Source: Legionella massiliensis
GTDB lineage: Bacteria; Pseudomonadota; Gammaproteobacteria; Legionellales; Legionellaceae
Assembly (NCBI RefSeq): GCF_000756815.1
Contig: NZ_CCVW01000002.1
Span: 174,157 to 238,156, forward strand
Direction: 5' to 3'
DNA length: 64,000 nt
Shown piece after piece: positions 44,966 through 52,928 of the stretch. The position numbers were made by a program, and so were the translations under genes. The notes under the pieces were generated by a model, which saw only the letters and a list, made by a program, of their open reading frames with translations, searched no databases and was not told the origin of the DNA. Numbering within the stretch: position 1 is the stretch's first letter; every line of letters starts with the position of its first letter.

Positions 44966-45730
44966 ATGAGCATTATGAAGATAGTATATTTTTTTGTATC
45001 CCTTCTGTTTTTTTCCAGTTTTTCCTTGCACGCCGAGGGTGAGGTATTGAAAGTTGCGGTCAATGGCTACTCCCCTCCCTTTGTCATGCAATCAGCGAAT
45101 AAACAATTATCTGGCTTTGACATCGAGTTGATGGAGAATGTTTGTAAAAGCATCAAACGCACCTGCCAGTTTGAAATGATGCACTTTCAGGATCTGATCA
45201 AAGCTGTGCAAACTAAAAAGGCTGATGTTGCTGTTAGCTCTATCTTCATTACCCCTGAGCGCGCAGCCTTAGTTAACTTCTCCTTGCCCTACCTCCCAAG
45301 TAACGCACTTTTCCTAGGCCCAAAGGATAAGATTAAAGGCCCCTTTAATTTAGGGATGCTAAACAATAGTACTATCGGTGTTGAAAAGGGAACTATTTTC
45401 GACAAGATGGCGGATACCTTGGGAATTCAAAACCCTAAAATTGTTAGGTACGATAAATATGCCGACGAAATTGAGGCCTTAAGAGACAATAGTATTGATT
45501 TTGCCTTAATGGATGAGCCTGCAGCACGGTATTGGCAAATCCAATCCTCAGGAATCTTTATGGCCTTGGGACAACCGATGGTTTATGGCTCTGGCGCAGA
45601 CCTTGGCGTAGCAATTGCAGTCAATAAAGAGGAAGGCGATTTGCTCAATGAAATTAATACGGCTTTGCAGGAATATAAAAATAGTAAGGACTATAAAGAT
45701 AATTATGATCGCTATATTGCTTATTTCTGA
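44966..45730 (+). CDS. Periplasmic amino-acid-type substrate-binding protein
   Basis: A 254-residue protein with a signal peptide (cleavage after SLHA). The mature part follows the family 3 solute-binding pattern: LKVAVNGYSPPFVM, then LSGFDIELMENVCKSI, then KKADVAVSSIFITPERAALVNFS, and ALMDEPAARYWQ. It binds a polar amino acid or similar ligand for an ABC importer. No permease or ATPase gene is adjacent, so it would serve a transporter encoded elsewhere. RBS AAGGAG is present but rather distant. Confidence 0.93.
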   Translation: MSIMKIVYFFVSLLFFSSFSLHAEGEVLKVAVNGYSPPFVMQSANKQLSGFDIELMENVCKSIKRTCQFEMMHFQDLIKAVQTKKADVAVSSIFITPERAALVNFSLPYLPSNALFLGPKDKIKGPFNLGMLNNSTIGVEKGTIFDKMADTLGIQNPKIVRYDKYADEIEALRDNSIDFALMDEPAARYWQIQSSGIFMALGQPMVYGSGADLGVAIAVNKEEGDLLNEINTALQEYKNSKDYKDNYDRYIAYF

Positions 45731-45738
45731 GAGTTAAG

Positions 45739-45759
45739 GTGACGGGGGTGACCTATTAC
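45739..45759. repeat. Solo right end of a family A element
   Basis: GTGACGGGGGTGACCTATTAC matches the right terminal inverted repeat of the elements at 22088 and 62729. It lies nine bases after the stop codon of the binding-protein gene, with no core next to it. Confidence 0.65.
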
Positions 45760-45774
45760 CAACGATACTTGTTA

Positions 45775-45872
45775 ATCCTTTAGCCCGAGCTACGGACTTA
45801 ACACAGTCTGCCTACATCGACTATTCCGAAATCCCGCGGCATTACTGCGGGATCTATCTCGTGCGACTACTA
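45775..45872. repeat. Dispersed repeat with strong hairpin, family G
   Basis: Related to 27045-27145: GCCTACATCGACTATTCCGA then the hairpin ATCCCGCGGCATTACTGCGGGAT and CTATCTC. Non-coding. Confidence 0.7.
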
Positions 45873-45900
45873 GACTCCGCGGTTGATGCCCATAGATATG

Positions 45901-46050
45901 TGTAGCCTTGATGTAGCGCAGCGTAATCAAGGTTTTCTAGTGCAAATTATCTCGAGAGTTATCCCCTTAGAGGAACCTAGTATTAGAGAGGACTGTTAGA
46001 AGGTTTTTTTTGAGGAATCGGAAAACCTTGATTACGCTGCGGCTACGTTT
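45901..46050. repeat. Palindromic repeat, family B
   Basis: Arms TGTAGCCTTGATGTAGCGCA and TAATCAAGGTTTTC against GAAAACCTTGATTACGCTGC and GGCTACG. The loop differs from other copies. Confidence 0.75.
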
Positions 46051-46072
46051 GATTTTTGTAATATGCCCCTTC

Positions 46073-46310
46073 CGTCATCCTAAGCGTAGCGAAGGATCTC
46101 CTGAATGGACACCGCGCTAACCCCAGAGATCCTTCGCTACGCTCCCAAAGACGTACGTCATGTCGAGCGTAGAGAGACATCTCCTGATGTGTAGCACTGT
46201 GCTAACCCCGGAGATCCCTCACTATGTTCGGGATGATGAGGTCTTTATATCGATGTTTGCCCAAAAGGGGCTGGGGCGCTCAGGATAACGGGCTATGTTA
46301 GGGTGACGGA
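46073..46310. repeat. Palindromic repeat, family A, composite copy
   Basis: CCGTCATCCTAAGCGTAGCG...GAAGGATCTC / GAGATCCTTCGCTACGCTC, then CGTCATGTCGAGCGTAGAGA and CACTATGTTCGGGATGATG, then the spacer GTTTGCCCAAAAGGGGCTGG as in 30586 and 62729. The 644 bases between the binding-protein gene and the next ORF are entirely repeats. Confidence 0.8.
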
Positions 46311-46358
46311 TTGCCCTTTTACTGGTTTTTTTGTGTAGATACCTATGGGGCGATGCTA

Positions 46359-46376
46359 GTAATAGGCCACTCCCCT
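46359..46376. repeat. Solo left end of a family A element
   Basis: GTAATAGGCCACTCCCCT matches the left terminal inverted repeat seen at 22088 and 62729. The stop codon of the minus-strand gene 46375-46641 falls at its inner edge. Confidence 0.6.
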
Positions 46377-46641
46377 AATGTAGAGTCTGACCCTTGGTAA
46401 TGCAGTAGGTAATCACCTGGCGAGTTACAAAGTCGCCCTTAGATGCGCCATAAACAGATTTAAAATGCTCTGCTAAGATCATGACCCATGAGGAAAGACG
46501 AAAATCCATTCGCTTTTCTTCTTGATTAACAACAACTTCGAACAATCCCAGTGAATCGGTATTCTTCTCATTCGCATATTCTTCCATGATGCGTTGCGCA
46601 GCGCTCATATCCTTGTGTTTAGTTGGCCAATTCTTATTCAT
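46375..46641 (-). CDS. Small protein of unknown function, 3' end at a repeat
   Basis: An 88-residue soluble protein with GGGGGT before its ATG. It has SSWVMILAEHFKSVYGASKG and FVTRQVITYCITKG in the second half; I do not recognise the family. The final codons (GQTLH and TAG) reach the edge of a repeat end, so the native C-terminus may have been replaced. Confidence 0.6.
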   Translation of the reverse strand: MNKNWPTKHKDMSAAQRIMEEYANEKNTDSLGLFEVVVNQEEKRMDFRLSSWVMILAEHFKSVYGASKGDFVTRQVITYCITKGQTLH

Positions 46642-46720
46642 CTTACCCCCTACTTCATGACAACGGGTTGAATAACGTCTAGCAAAGCATCGTTATATCG
46701 CATATCATGCCACATTTTGG

Positions 46721-47800
46721 TCATTTTTTCAATATTGTGCCCATTTTTTTATCTCTTGCATCCCCACTCTCTTGTAATTCCTGCCAAAGAGTGACAAACA
46801 AAACCATGATGATAGGCCCAACGAATAATCCTAGCAAGCCAAGTGTTTCAACTCCACCCAAGATACCAAAGAGTACTGCAAGAAAAGGTAGCTTAATGGC
46901 GCCGCCGATTAAAACTGGTTTGATGAAATGATCGGCAACAAACATCACAACAGTTCCCCAAATTATCACAATAATTGCGCTAACCATTTTGCCTGCAGCA
47001 AAGAGAACCAGGGCAACTGCAGTAAAGACAACAGGGACAACGAAGGGAATCATTGCAGCAAACGCAGTTATAAAGCCAACTAGGGTTGGGGCTGGAAAAT
47101 CGACAAAGAAGTAACAGAATCCCATCAAAATACCCACGCCAAGGCCTACTAAAATGGTGCCATTCACCGTTCCTCGCAGAGCGGAGGGTAAGCCATCTGC
47201 GTAACGGAACCAGCGTTCGCCTAGGCAATAATTACCAATCTTGTTGATCTGCTGATATAACTTGTCGCCATCGCGATAAAAGAAAAAGAGGGATAATAGG
47301 GTGAAACCCAGTTGAAATCCACGATGAGCAAGATCGGCACCAACCTGTTTAGCATAATAGCTCAAAGGTGTTAAAGATATATGGAGATTAGAGAGTAACC
47401 CTCGGACATTTCCAGGATGACTGATATTAGCATCCCAGTAGGTAACCAGATCATTTCCTACTAAAGGAAATTGCTTGATAAACTCAGGGGCTGTCCCGCC
47501 CACTTTATTTACTGTCTGTAAGTAGTTGATGAATAACTGTAATTCTGTAACAAGAACCGATATTAACCAACTTAAAGGCAGTAATAATAACAGCGCAAAC
47601 ATCGTGGTAAATAGCAAGGCAGCCAAATTGGTTCGTGAGCCAAATAAGCGCAGCCAGCGTTCATAGAGGGGGTAAGTAGCTATAACAATTATCGCAGCCC
47701 AAACCATGGATGGAATAAAACGGTGAACAATAAAGGTTGCCATAGCCACAATTGCAACTGTCAGCCCCATGCTTAGTAATTCTTTATGTCCTTCATTCAT
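46721..47800 (-). CDS. AI-2E family transporter (YdiK/PerM-type permease)
   Basis: A 359-residue inner-membrane protein with about eight hydrophobic segments. The start is ATG 47800, overlapping the pgpA stop as ATGA, which indicates translational coupling; the in-frame ATG further up would overlap pgpA more. The C-terminal half carries the family core LVGFITAFAAMIPFVVPVVF, WGTVVMFVADHFIKPVLIGG and LPFLAVLFGILGGVETLGLLG. Family members export small molecules or ions; the substrate is not known. It is the last gene of the glyA operon. Confidence 0.9.
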   Translation of the reverse strand: MNEGHKELLSMGLTVAIVAMATFIVHRFIPSMVWAAIIVIATYPLYERWLRLFGSRTNLAALLFTTMFALLLLLPLSWLISVLVTELQLFINYLQTVNKVGGTAPEFIKQFPLVGNDLVTYWDANISHPGNVRGLLSNLHISLTPLSYYAKQVGADLAHRGFQLGFTLLSLFFFYRDGDKLYQQINKIGNYCLGERWFRYADGLPSALRGTVNGTILVGLGVGILMGFCYFFVDFPAPTLVGFITAFAAMIPFVVPVVFTAVALVLFAAGKMVSAIIVIIWGTVVMFVADHFIKPVLIGGAIKLPFLAVLFGILGGVETLGLLGLFVGPIIMVLFVTLWQELQESGDARDKKMGTILKK

Positions 47801-48282
47801 TTTGCGAAACCCCATACCAATAATTGTAGAATCAACCAAGCAGGTACTGCGGCCAGCACGTCATCTAGCATAATTCCTAATCCACCTTTGACCCTTTCAT
47901 CAACCAATCCTATTGGCTGTGGTTTCCAAATATCAAAAAGGCGAAAAAGAAGAAAACCAGCGATCATCCAAAACAAACCAACAGGAACCATTGTCATCGT
48001 TAATAAATAACCTACAACCTCATCCCAGACAATTCCTGAATAATCATGCACACCCAATTCACGCGAAACCTTATCACTGACCCAAACACCGAGGATAAAA
48101 GCAGCTAAGGTAAACAATAGATAAACTGTTAGTGACTGTCCGGCAAGTAATAAATATAAAGGTACTGCCGCTAGGGTTCCCCAGGTTCCAGGAGCAACAG
48201 ACATTAAGCCGCTACCAAAACCAAAGGCGATAAAATATGCAGGATCCTGCCAAACTTTATTCGAAATTTTTATGGTGTTCAA
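47797..48282 (-). CDS. pgpA: Phosphatidylglycerophosphatase A
   Basis: A 161-residue membrane enzyme that dephosphorylates phosphatidylglycerol phosphate in phospholipid synthesis. The conserved segment HDYSGIVWDEVVGYLLTM and the N-terminal FGFGSGLMSVAPGTWGTLAA are diagnostic. Hydrophobic helices follow each. It lies 19 bases after thiL, the usual order in proteobacteria. Confidence 0.95.
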   Translation of the reverse strand: MNTIKISNKVWQDPAYFIAFGFGSGLMSVAPGTWGTLAAVPLYLLLAGQSLTVYLLFTLAAFILGVWVSDKVSRELGVHDYSGIVWDEVVGYLLTMTMVPVGLFWMIAGFLLFRLFDIWKPQPIGLVDERVKGGLGIMLDDVLAAVPAWLILQLLVWGFAK

Positions 48283-48301
48283 TTTGCGGTACTCCTTTCA
48301 T

Positions 48302-49255
48302 TTAAAAATGGCTATACCCAAGAGGAACAAGCTCCCGAATCCCCTCTCCGTCAATATTCATACGCATACCAGGCTTCTCTTCAGTCTGCCCTATGGGGAA
48401 ACAGCTTAACCCAAGACCTTTAAGAGAGGCTAACAATCTTTTCTCATTTTGCTTAGGGACAGTGAAACATAGCTCATAATCGTCTCCGCCTTCCAGGGCG
48501 AAATCAACTGCCTGCTCCGCCTGATACTTTTTAACCAGCGGATGAACAGGAATAGAACTATGGTTAAGGCAAGCCCCTACCCCGCTCGCGACGCAGATGT
48601 GATTAAGATCAGCGCTGAGGCCATCAGAGATATCGATTGCCGCAGAGGCACAATCCTGCAAGAGTTCTGCTAAATCAACACGGGGAACCGGATGCTGTAA
48701 TTTTTGCATCAGCACCTGTTTATCAAACTCATCAGAGAGATCAACTGGCAAAAAGGTTACAGCAAGTGCTGCAGCACCTATCTGGCCGCTTACATAAATC
48801 TTGTCGCCAGGTTTGGCACCAGAGCGCCGTACAGCCTTGCCCTTAGGCGCCAGGCCATGAATAGTTAGGGTCATGCTTAAAGGACCATGGGTCATATCAC
48901 CACCAATTAAAGCAACGTTAAACTGCTTTAGCGAATCATGTAGTCCCTGAGCAAAGCGCTCAAGCCAGCTTTGATCAAATTTTGGCAGTGTGAGTGCTAG
49001 AGAAAGCCAGCAAGGCTTTGCGGCCATAGCAGCAATATCACTGATATTGACCATAACCGCTTTAGAAGCAATATCATAAGCATCCCAACTCTGCAGAAAA
49101 TGGACGTCAGCAACCAGTGTATCCGTGCTCACCAACAAGTCCTGATCGACAGGGACACTGAGGCAGGCAGCGTCATCACCTATGCCAAAGACGATATCAT
49201 CACGGTGCAGAGCAGGTGCTTTAAAAAAGACATCAATTAATGAAAATTCATTCAT
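48302..49255 (-). CDS. thiL: Thiamine-monophosphate kinase
   Basis: A 317-residue enzyme making thiamine diphosphate from the monophosphate with ATP. VFGIGDDAACLSV near the N-terminus, VALIGGDMTHGPLSM, and AAIDISDGLSADLNHI are the PurM-type nucleotide and Mg-binding motifs. EGGDDYELCFTVP is the family C-terminal signature. Its start overlaps the end of nusB by eight bases, so the pair is translationally coupled. Confidence 0.96.
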   Translation of the reverse strand: MNEFSLIDVFFKAPALHRDDIVFGIGDDAACLSVPVDQDLLVSTDTLVADVHFLQSWDAYDIASKAVMVNISDIAAMAAKPCWLSLALTLPKFDQSWLERFAQGLHDSLKQFNVALIGGDMTHGPLSMTLTIHGLAPKGKAVRRSGAKPGDKIYVSGQIGAAALAVTFLPVDLSDEFDKQVLMQKLQHPVPRVDLAELLQDCASAAIDISDGLSADLNHICVASGVGACLNHSSIPVHPLVKKYQAEQAVDFALEGGDDYELCFTVPKQNEKRLLASLKGLGLSCFPIGQTEEKPGMRMNIDGEGIRELVPLGYSHF

Positions 49256-49691
49256 TGCCTAGACTAATTTCAACGGCTCTGGCTTTTTGCGCCAGATTAT
49301 TTAGCACACCGTTAACATAGCGGTGACCATCCTGGGAACCAAATTCCTTGGCTAGAGAGATTGCCTCATCTAAAACCACCCGATAAGGAATTTCCGGGCA
49401 ATGATACAATTCAAAGGCACCCAAACGTAAAACGGATAATTCTACCGGGTTTAGGCTTTGAATTGGCCTATCGAGAAAGGGCAGCAGATTTTCTTCTAAA
49501 ATACTTAGATGCTCTGGCACGCCATGTAATAAACGACAAAAATACTCCGTATCAACCTTTTCCATATTATTCGCTACACGAAACTGTGTCTCGATTTCAT
49601 AGATCTCATGGCCTGACATTGACCATTGATAAAGCGCTTGCACGGCGAGCTTACGAGCGCGCCTTTTGCCGCTGATAGTTTGTTTTTCCAC
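49248..49691 (-). CDS. nusB: Transcription antitermination protein NusB
   Basis: A 147-residue RNA-binding factor that acts with NusE/S10 on boxA of rRNA operons. RRARKLAVQALYQWSMSG at the N-terminus, LSVLRLGAFELYHCPEIPYR and VVLDEAISLAKEFGSQDGHR, with YVNGVLNNLA, are the family signatures. Length fits. It is seven bases from nrdR. Confidence 0.97.
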   Translation of the reverse strand: MEKQTISGKRRARKLAVQALYQWSMSGHEIYEIETQFRVANNMEKVDTEYFCRLLHGVPEHLSILEENLLPFLDRPIQSLNPVELSVLRLGAFELYHCPEIPYRVVLDEAISLAKEFGSQDGHRYVNGVLNNLAQKARAVEISLGNE

Positions 49692-49698
49692 AATTACC

Positions 49699-50160
49699 TC
49701 ACGAAGTTCTATCGTCTTTCATCTGATCGATAGTTTGTCTGAAATCACTGACGTCTTTAAAACGTTTATAAACCGATGCAAAGCGTACATAAGCAACATG
49801 ATCGAGACGATACAGTTGCTTCATTACCAGTTCACCAACCTCGCGTGAGTCGATTTCTCGCTCACCACTACGCCTGACTTCCTGCATGATCGTGATTATC
49901 GCTTCTTCAAGCGCATCAACACTTACTGGCCTTTTTTCCAAGGCACGCAGCATGCCGGCCCGTAAGTTAGTGATGTTAAAGGGTTCACGACGACCGTCCC
50001 GTTTAATGATCGAAGGCATGATTAGCTCAGCTGACTCAAAGGTAGTGAAGCGCTCATGACAGAGAAGACATTCACGCCTTCTACGCACCTGCGCTCCCTC
50101 TGCAACTAAGCGCGAATCAACGACTTTGGTTTCTTCTGCATGACAAAATGGGCAATACAT
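49699..50160 (-). CDS. nrdR: Ribonucleotide-reductase repressor NrdR
   Basis: A 153-residue Zn-ribbon/ATP-cone repressor of nrd genes that senses ATP/dATP. The N-terminal zinc ribbon is [15 protein letters not shown] and then [15 protein letters not shown]. The ATP-cone follows with [12 protein letters not shown] and the tail with [16 protein letters not shown]. It starts two bases after the glyA stop. This position next to glyA and nusB is common in gammaproteobacteria. Confidence 0.97.
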   Translation of the reverse strand: MYCPFCHAEETKVVDSRLVAEGAQVRRRRECLLCHERFTTFESAELIMPSIIKRDGRREPFNITNLRAGMLRALEKRPVSVDALEEAIITIMQEVRRSGEREIDSREVGELVMKQLYRLDHVAYVRFASVYKRFKDVSDFRQTIDQMKDDRTS

Positions 50161-50162
50161 AA

Positions 50163-51416
50163 TTATCGATACACCGGAAATTCACGACACAATTGCAACA
50201 CTTGCTCTTTAACTCGGGCAATAGTTGCCTCATCATTTACATTATCAAGCACATCGGCTATCCATTCTGTTAGGCGGCTTACCTCTTTTTCTTTAAAACC
50301 GCGCGTTGTAATAGCGGGTGTGCCAAGGCGAAGACCTGAGGTGACAAAGGGTGAACGAGGATCGTTAGGCACTGTGTTTTTATTAACAGTGATATTTGCT
50401 CGCCCTAAGGCTGCATCAGCTTCTTTACCTGTAATATTTTTCTCTATCAAATCCACTAGCAAAAGGTGATTTTCCGTACCACCAGAGACAATCGGATAAC
50501 CTCTGCTCTTCAATACTTCTACCATTACCTTAGCGTTCAGCAAGACTTGTTGCTGATAGAGTTTGAATTCAGGTTGCAAAGCTTCAGCAAAGGCCACTGC
50601 TTTGGCTGCAATAACATGCATTAAAGGACCACCCTGCATACCAGGAAAAACAGATGAATTTAGTTTTTTCTCTATCTCTTCATTCGCGCGCGCCATAATC
50701 ATCCCGCCACGAGGTCCACGCAGCGTTTTATGGGTAGTAGTGGTTACCACATCGGCAAAGGGAATTGGCGAGGGATAAAGGCCTACGGCAATTAAGCCAG
50801 CAACATGGGCTATATCCGCCATTAAATAGGCGCCAACTTTATCAGCGATAGACCTGAATCTTGGCCAATCAAGAACCTGCGAATAGGCTGAAAATCCAGC
50901 AATGATCATTTTAGGCCGGTGTTCTAAGGCTAATGCCTCCAACACATCATAATCAATTAAGCCTGTTTGCGGATCCACACCATAGGGGATCGCTTGATAT
51001 AATTTTCCGGAAAAGTTCACCTTTGAACCATGGGTCAGGTGGCCACCATGAGGTAAGGACATACCAAGGATGGCATCTCCGGGCGATAGCAAGGCCATCA
51101 TTACTGCGGCATTCGCCTGTGAGCCAGAATGAGGCTGAACATTCACATAATCTGCGTTAAAAAGCTGTTTTGCGCGCGCGATAGCAAGGGTTTCTGCCAT
51201 ATCGACATATTCGCAGCCGCCGTAATAGCGTTTTGCAGGATATCCTTCGGCGTATTTATTGGTCAGAACTGAACCCTGGGCTTCTAAAACGCGGGGACTG
51301 GCATAATTTTCAGAAGCAATCAACTCAATATGCTCTTCTTGTCGCACGCGTTCGGCTTCAATAGCTCGCCAGAGCTCATCATCAAAACCTGCAATTGTGT
51401 AATTTCGATCAAACAT
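50163..51416 (-). CDS. glyA: Serine hydroxymethyltransferase
   Basis: A 417-residue PLP enzyme that interconverts serine and glycine and supplies methylene-tetrahydrofolate. The PLP-lysine motif is [17 protein letters not shown] near residue 225. [20 protein letters not shown] near the N-terminus and [15 protein letters not shown] are conserved substrate and folate-binding parts. Length matches E. coli GlyA. It leads the operon glyA-nrdR-nusB-thiL-pgpA. Confidence 0.98.
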   Translation of the reverse strand: MFDRNYTIAGFDDELWRAIEAERVRQEEHIELIASENYASPRVLEAQGSVLTNKYAEGYPAKRYYGGCEYVDMAETLAIARAKQLFNADYVNVQPHSGSQANAAVMMALLSPGDAILGMSLPHGGHLTHGSKVNFSGKLYQAIPYGVDPQTGLIDYDVLEALALEHRPKMIIAGFSAYSQVLDWPRFRSIADKVGAYLMADIAHVAGLIAVGLYPSPIPFADVVTTTTHKTLRGPRGGMIMARANEEIEKKLNSSVFPGMQGGPLMHVIAAKAVAFAEALQPEFKLYQQQVLLNAKVMVEVLKSRGYPIVSGGTENHLLLVDLIEKNITGKEADAALGRANITVNKNTVPNDPRSPFVTSGLRLGTPAITTRGFKEKEVSRLTEWIADVLDNVNDEATIARVKEQVLQLCREFPVYR

Positions 51417-51484
51417 GGTTCTTTTACCCCCTCAATCTATATATTAATTATACAATCGCTCAGTCAGGTGCGTAGACAAAAACT

Positions 51485-51515
51485 CCCTTCTCCCCTTGTG
51501 GGGAGAAGGGATGTC
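51485..51515 (-). terminator. Hairpin terminator downstream of the BON-domain gene
   Basis: On the minus strand an 11-bp perfect stem (CCCTTCTCCCC / GGGGAGAAGGG) with a four-base loop is followed by AGTTTTTG. It lies between the BON gene and the glyA promoter region. It resembles the inner hairpin of repeat family C. Confidence 0.75.
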
Positions 51516-51553
51516 TTATTTACACCAGAGATACTGCGAGCTTCGTTTTCAGG

Positions 51554-51859
51554 CTATTTTACAACCAGGTCGTTAATTACTCGTTTAACACCCATAATGT
51601 TTCCAGCAAGTGCGCCAGCACGTTGTTTAACGGCAGCACTACTCACAAAACCACTTAATTGAACTTGGTCTTTAAAGGTTTTAACTTTAATAGTAAGCCC
51701 TTTGGTACCCAATTTATCGACTAATTCTGCCTTCACTTTGGTAGTTAAAGCGGAACTATCGATATACTGACCAGTACTTTCGCTGGTTGGTGTTGGGGAG
51801 CATGCGATGATTGATAAAACAGAAAAAGCCAGAACAAATATCTTAAGCACCTTTAGCAT
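51554..51859 (-). CDS. BON-domain lipoprotein
   Basis: A 101-residue exported protein. The signal peptide ends in a lipobox-like SIIACSP, so Cys20 is a candidate lipidated residue. The mature part has one BON domain: ALTTKVKAELVDKLGTKGL, VKTFKDQVQLSGFVSSAAVK and then GVKRVINDLVV. BON proteins bind membranes or protect the envelope under stress (OsmY-like). ATG start after AAGGAG. Confidence 0.9.
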   Translation of the reverse strand: MLKVLKIFVLAFSVLSIIACSPTPTSESTGQYIDSSALTTKVKAELVDKLGTKGLTIKVKTFKDQVQLSGFVSSAAVKQRAGALAGNIMGVKRVINDLVVK

Positions 51860-52000
51860 TATTTCTCCTTTACGATAAAACTGCCAAGATTACCACAGCT
51901 GCCATGATGAGGAAACTAGGAGAGAAACTTTAGATATCGGTCGCTGAAGTTTATACTGCAAGCGGGGCTGATGTTGCTTGGTCCGAAGAAGACCGTAGCC

Positions 52001-52258
52001 TTAGGGCTGTTTCGCCTGAGCATACTTATTAATAATTACTTTTGACTTAGCTGCTTGATGGCTATGATTTGGCGTTATCACAGTCTTAGGGTTTGGACGA
52101 TGACTAGGAATTCCTGACATAGCAACAGCATGTTGCTGGTTTGATCTATGAATGTCTGGTTGAACGCCTTCCCGCTTAGAAGTATTTCCTGGAAATACAA
52201 CCTCTGAAGCTATTCCAATTGATGGCAATAAGACGACCAAGATAAGCAAATATTTCAT
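52001..52258 (-). CDS. Small exported protein, unrecognised
   Basis: An 85-residue protein with a signal peptide (MKYLLILVVLLPSIGIASE). The mature part is polar, rich in His, Pro and Asn (SNQQHAVAMSGIPSHRPN), and probably unstructured. No family recognised. It lies downstream of the exported gene at 52336, but a terminator lies between them, so it probably has its own promoter. Confidence 0.55.
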   Translation of the reverse strand: MKYLLILVVLLPSIGIASEVVFPGNTSKREGVQPDIHRSNQQHAVAMSGIPSHRPNPKTVITPNHSHQAAKSKVIINKYAQAKQP

Positions 52259-52288
52259 AAAAATCCCTTAACCATTAACAAATAAAAG

Positions 52289-52316
52289 AAAGGCACAATC
52301 TCTCGGTTGTGCCTTT
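52289..52316 (-). terminator. Terminator of the 52336 gene
   Basis: A 10-bp stem (AAAGGCACAA / TTGTGCCTTT) with an eight-base loop, followed on the minus strand by CTTTTATTTG. Confidence 0.85.
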
Positions 52317-52335
52317 AAATGTATCTTAGAGCCTA

Positions 52336-52746
52336 TTAATTAACAATTTCGATAGGATATGGGTATGAAGAGGAAACAAAATTCTTGAAAACGACTTTGC
52401 TAAACCACCCGTTAGTAGTGATTAACAAATTAATTCCTTGTGGGCAGTAATAGGCGTCGTAATCATACAAATCGATGATGTGTGATTCATAATATCCCCA
52501 GGAAGCTGGACCAATGTAAAATTCATTCACTATACCGCCATATGGTGATACCACTTGGCCTGAAGCTGTTAGTGAATAGCTACTCTTATTGATGATCTGC
52601 ACCTCACAATAGCCTGGCATTTTTGCTTTTTTCACAGCCGTTTTTACGTCGGGCTTAGCTGGATAAACAGCACGATGACTATTCTCAGCATTAGCAGATG
52701 AGAAAAAAGCTATCAGACCAACAAAAAGCAAGGACTTCAATTTCAT
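52336..52746 (-). CDS. Exported protein of unknown function
   Basis: A 136-residue protein with a signal peptide (MKLKSLLFVGLIAFFSSANA). The mature part has a basic linker (AKPDVKTAVKKAKMPGYC), then a beta-rich domain with many Tyr (ASWGYYESHIIDLYDYDAYY). Two Cys (GYCEV and YYCPQG) may pair. The family is not one I can name. RBS AGGAG upstream of the start. Confidence 0.7.
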   Translation of the reverse strand: MKLKSLLFVGLIAFFSSANAENSHRAVYPAKPDVKTAVKKAKMPGYCEVQIINKSSYSLTASGQVVSPYGGIVNEFYIGPASWGYYESHIIDLYDYDAYYCPQGINLLITTNGWFSKVVFKNFVSSSYPYPIEIVN

Positions 52747-52928
52747 TATTGTTCTACTCCTGAGTAATTTGGAAGCCAGATGTTAGCAAAGCGTTAAATT
52801 TAGTCAACAGGTTTTTTTTGATACCAAATATCGAGTCATATTAGGGAAAATTCAGAATTGGAGTGCAGATATACAGTATTTAGGAGGATATGGTAAAATC
52901 CGCGACTTTCATTCGTACAGGTTAAACC

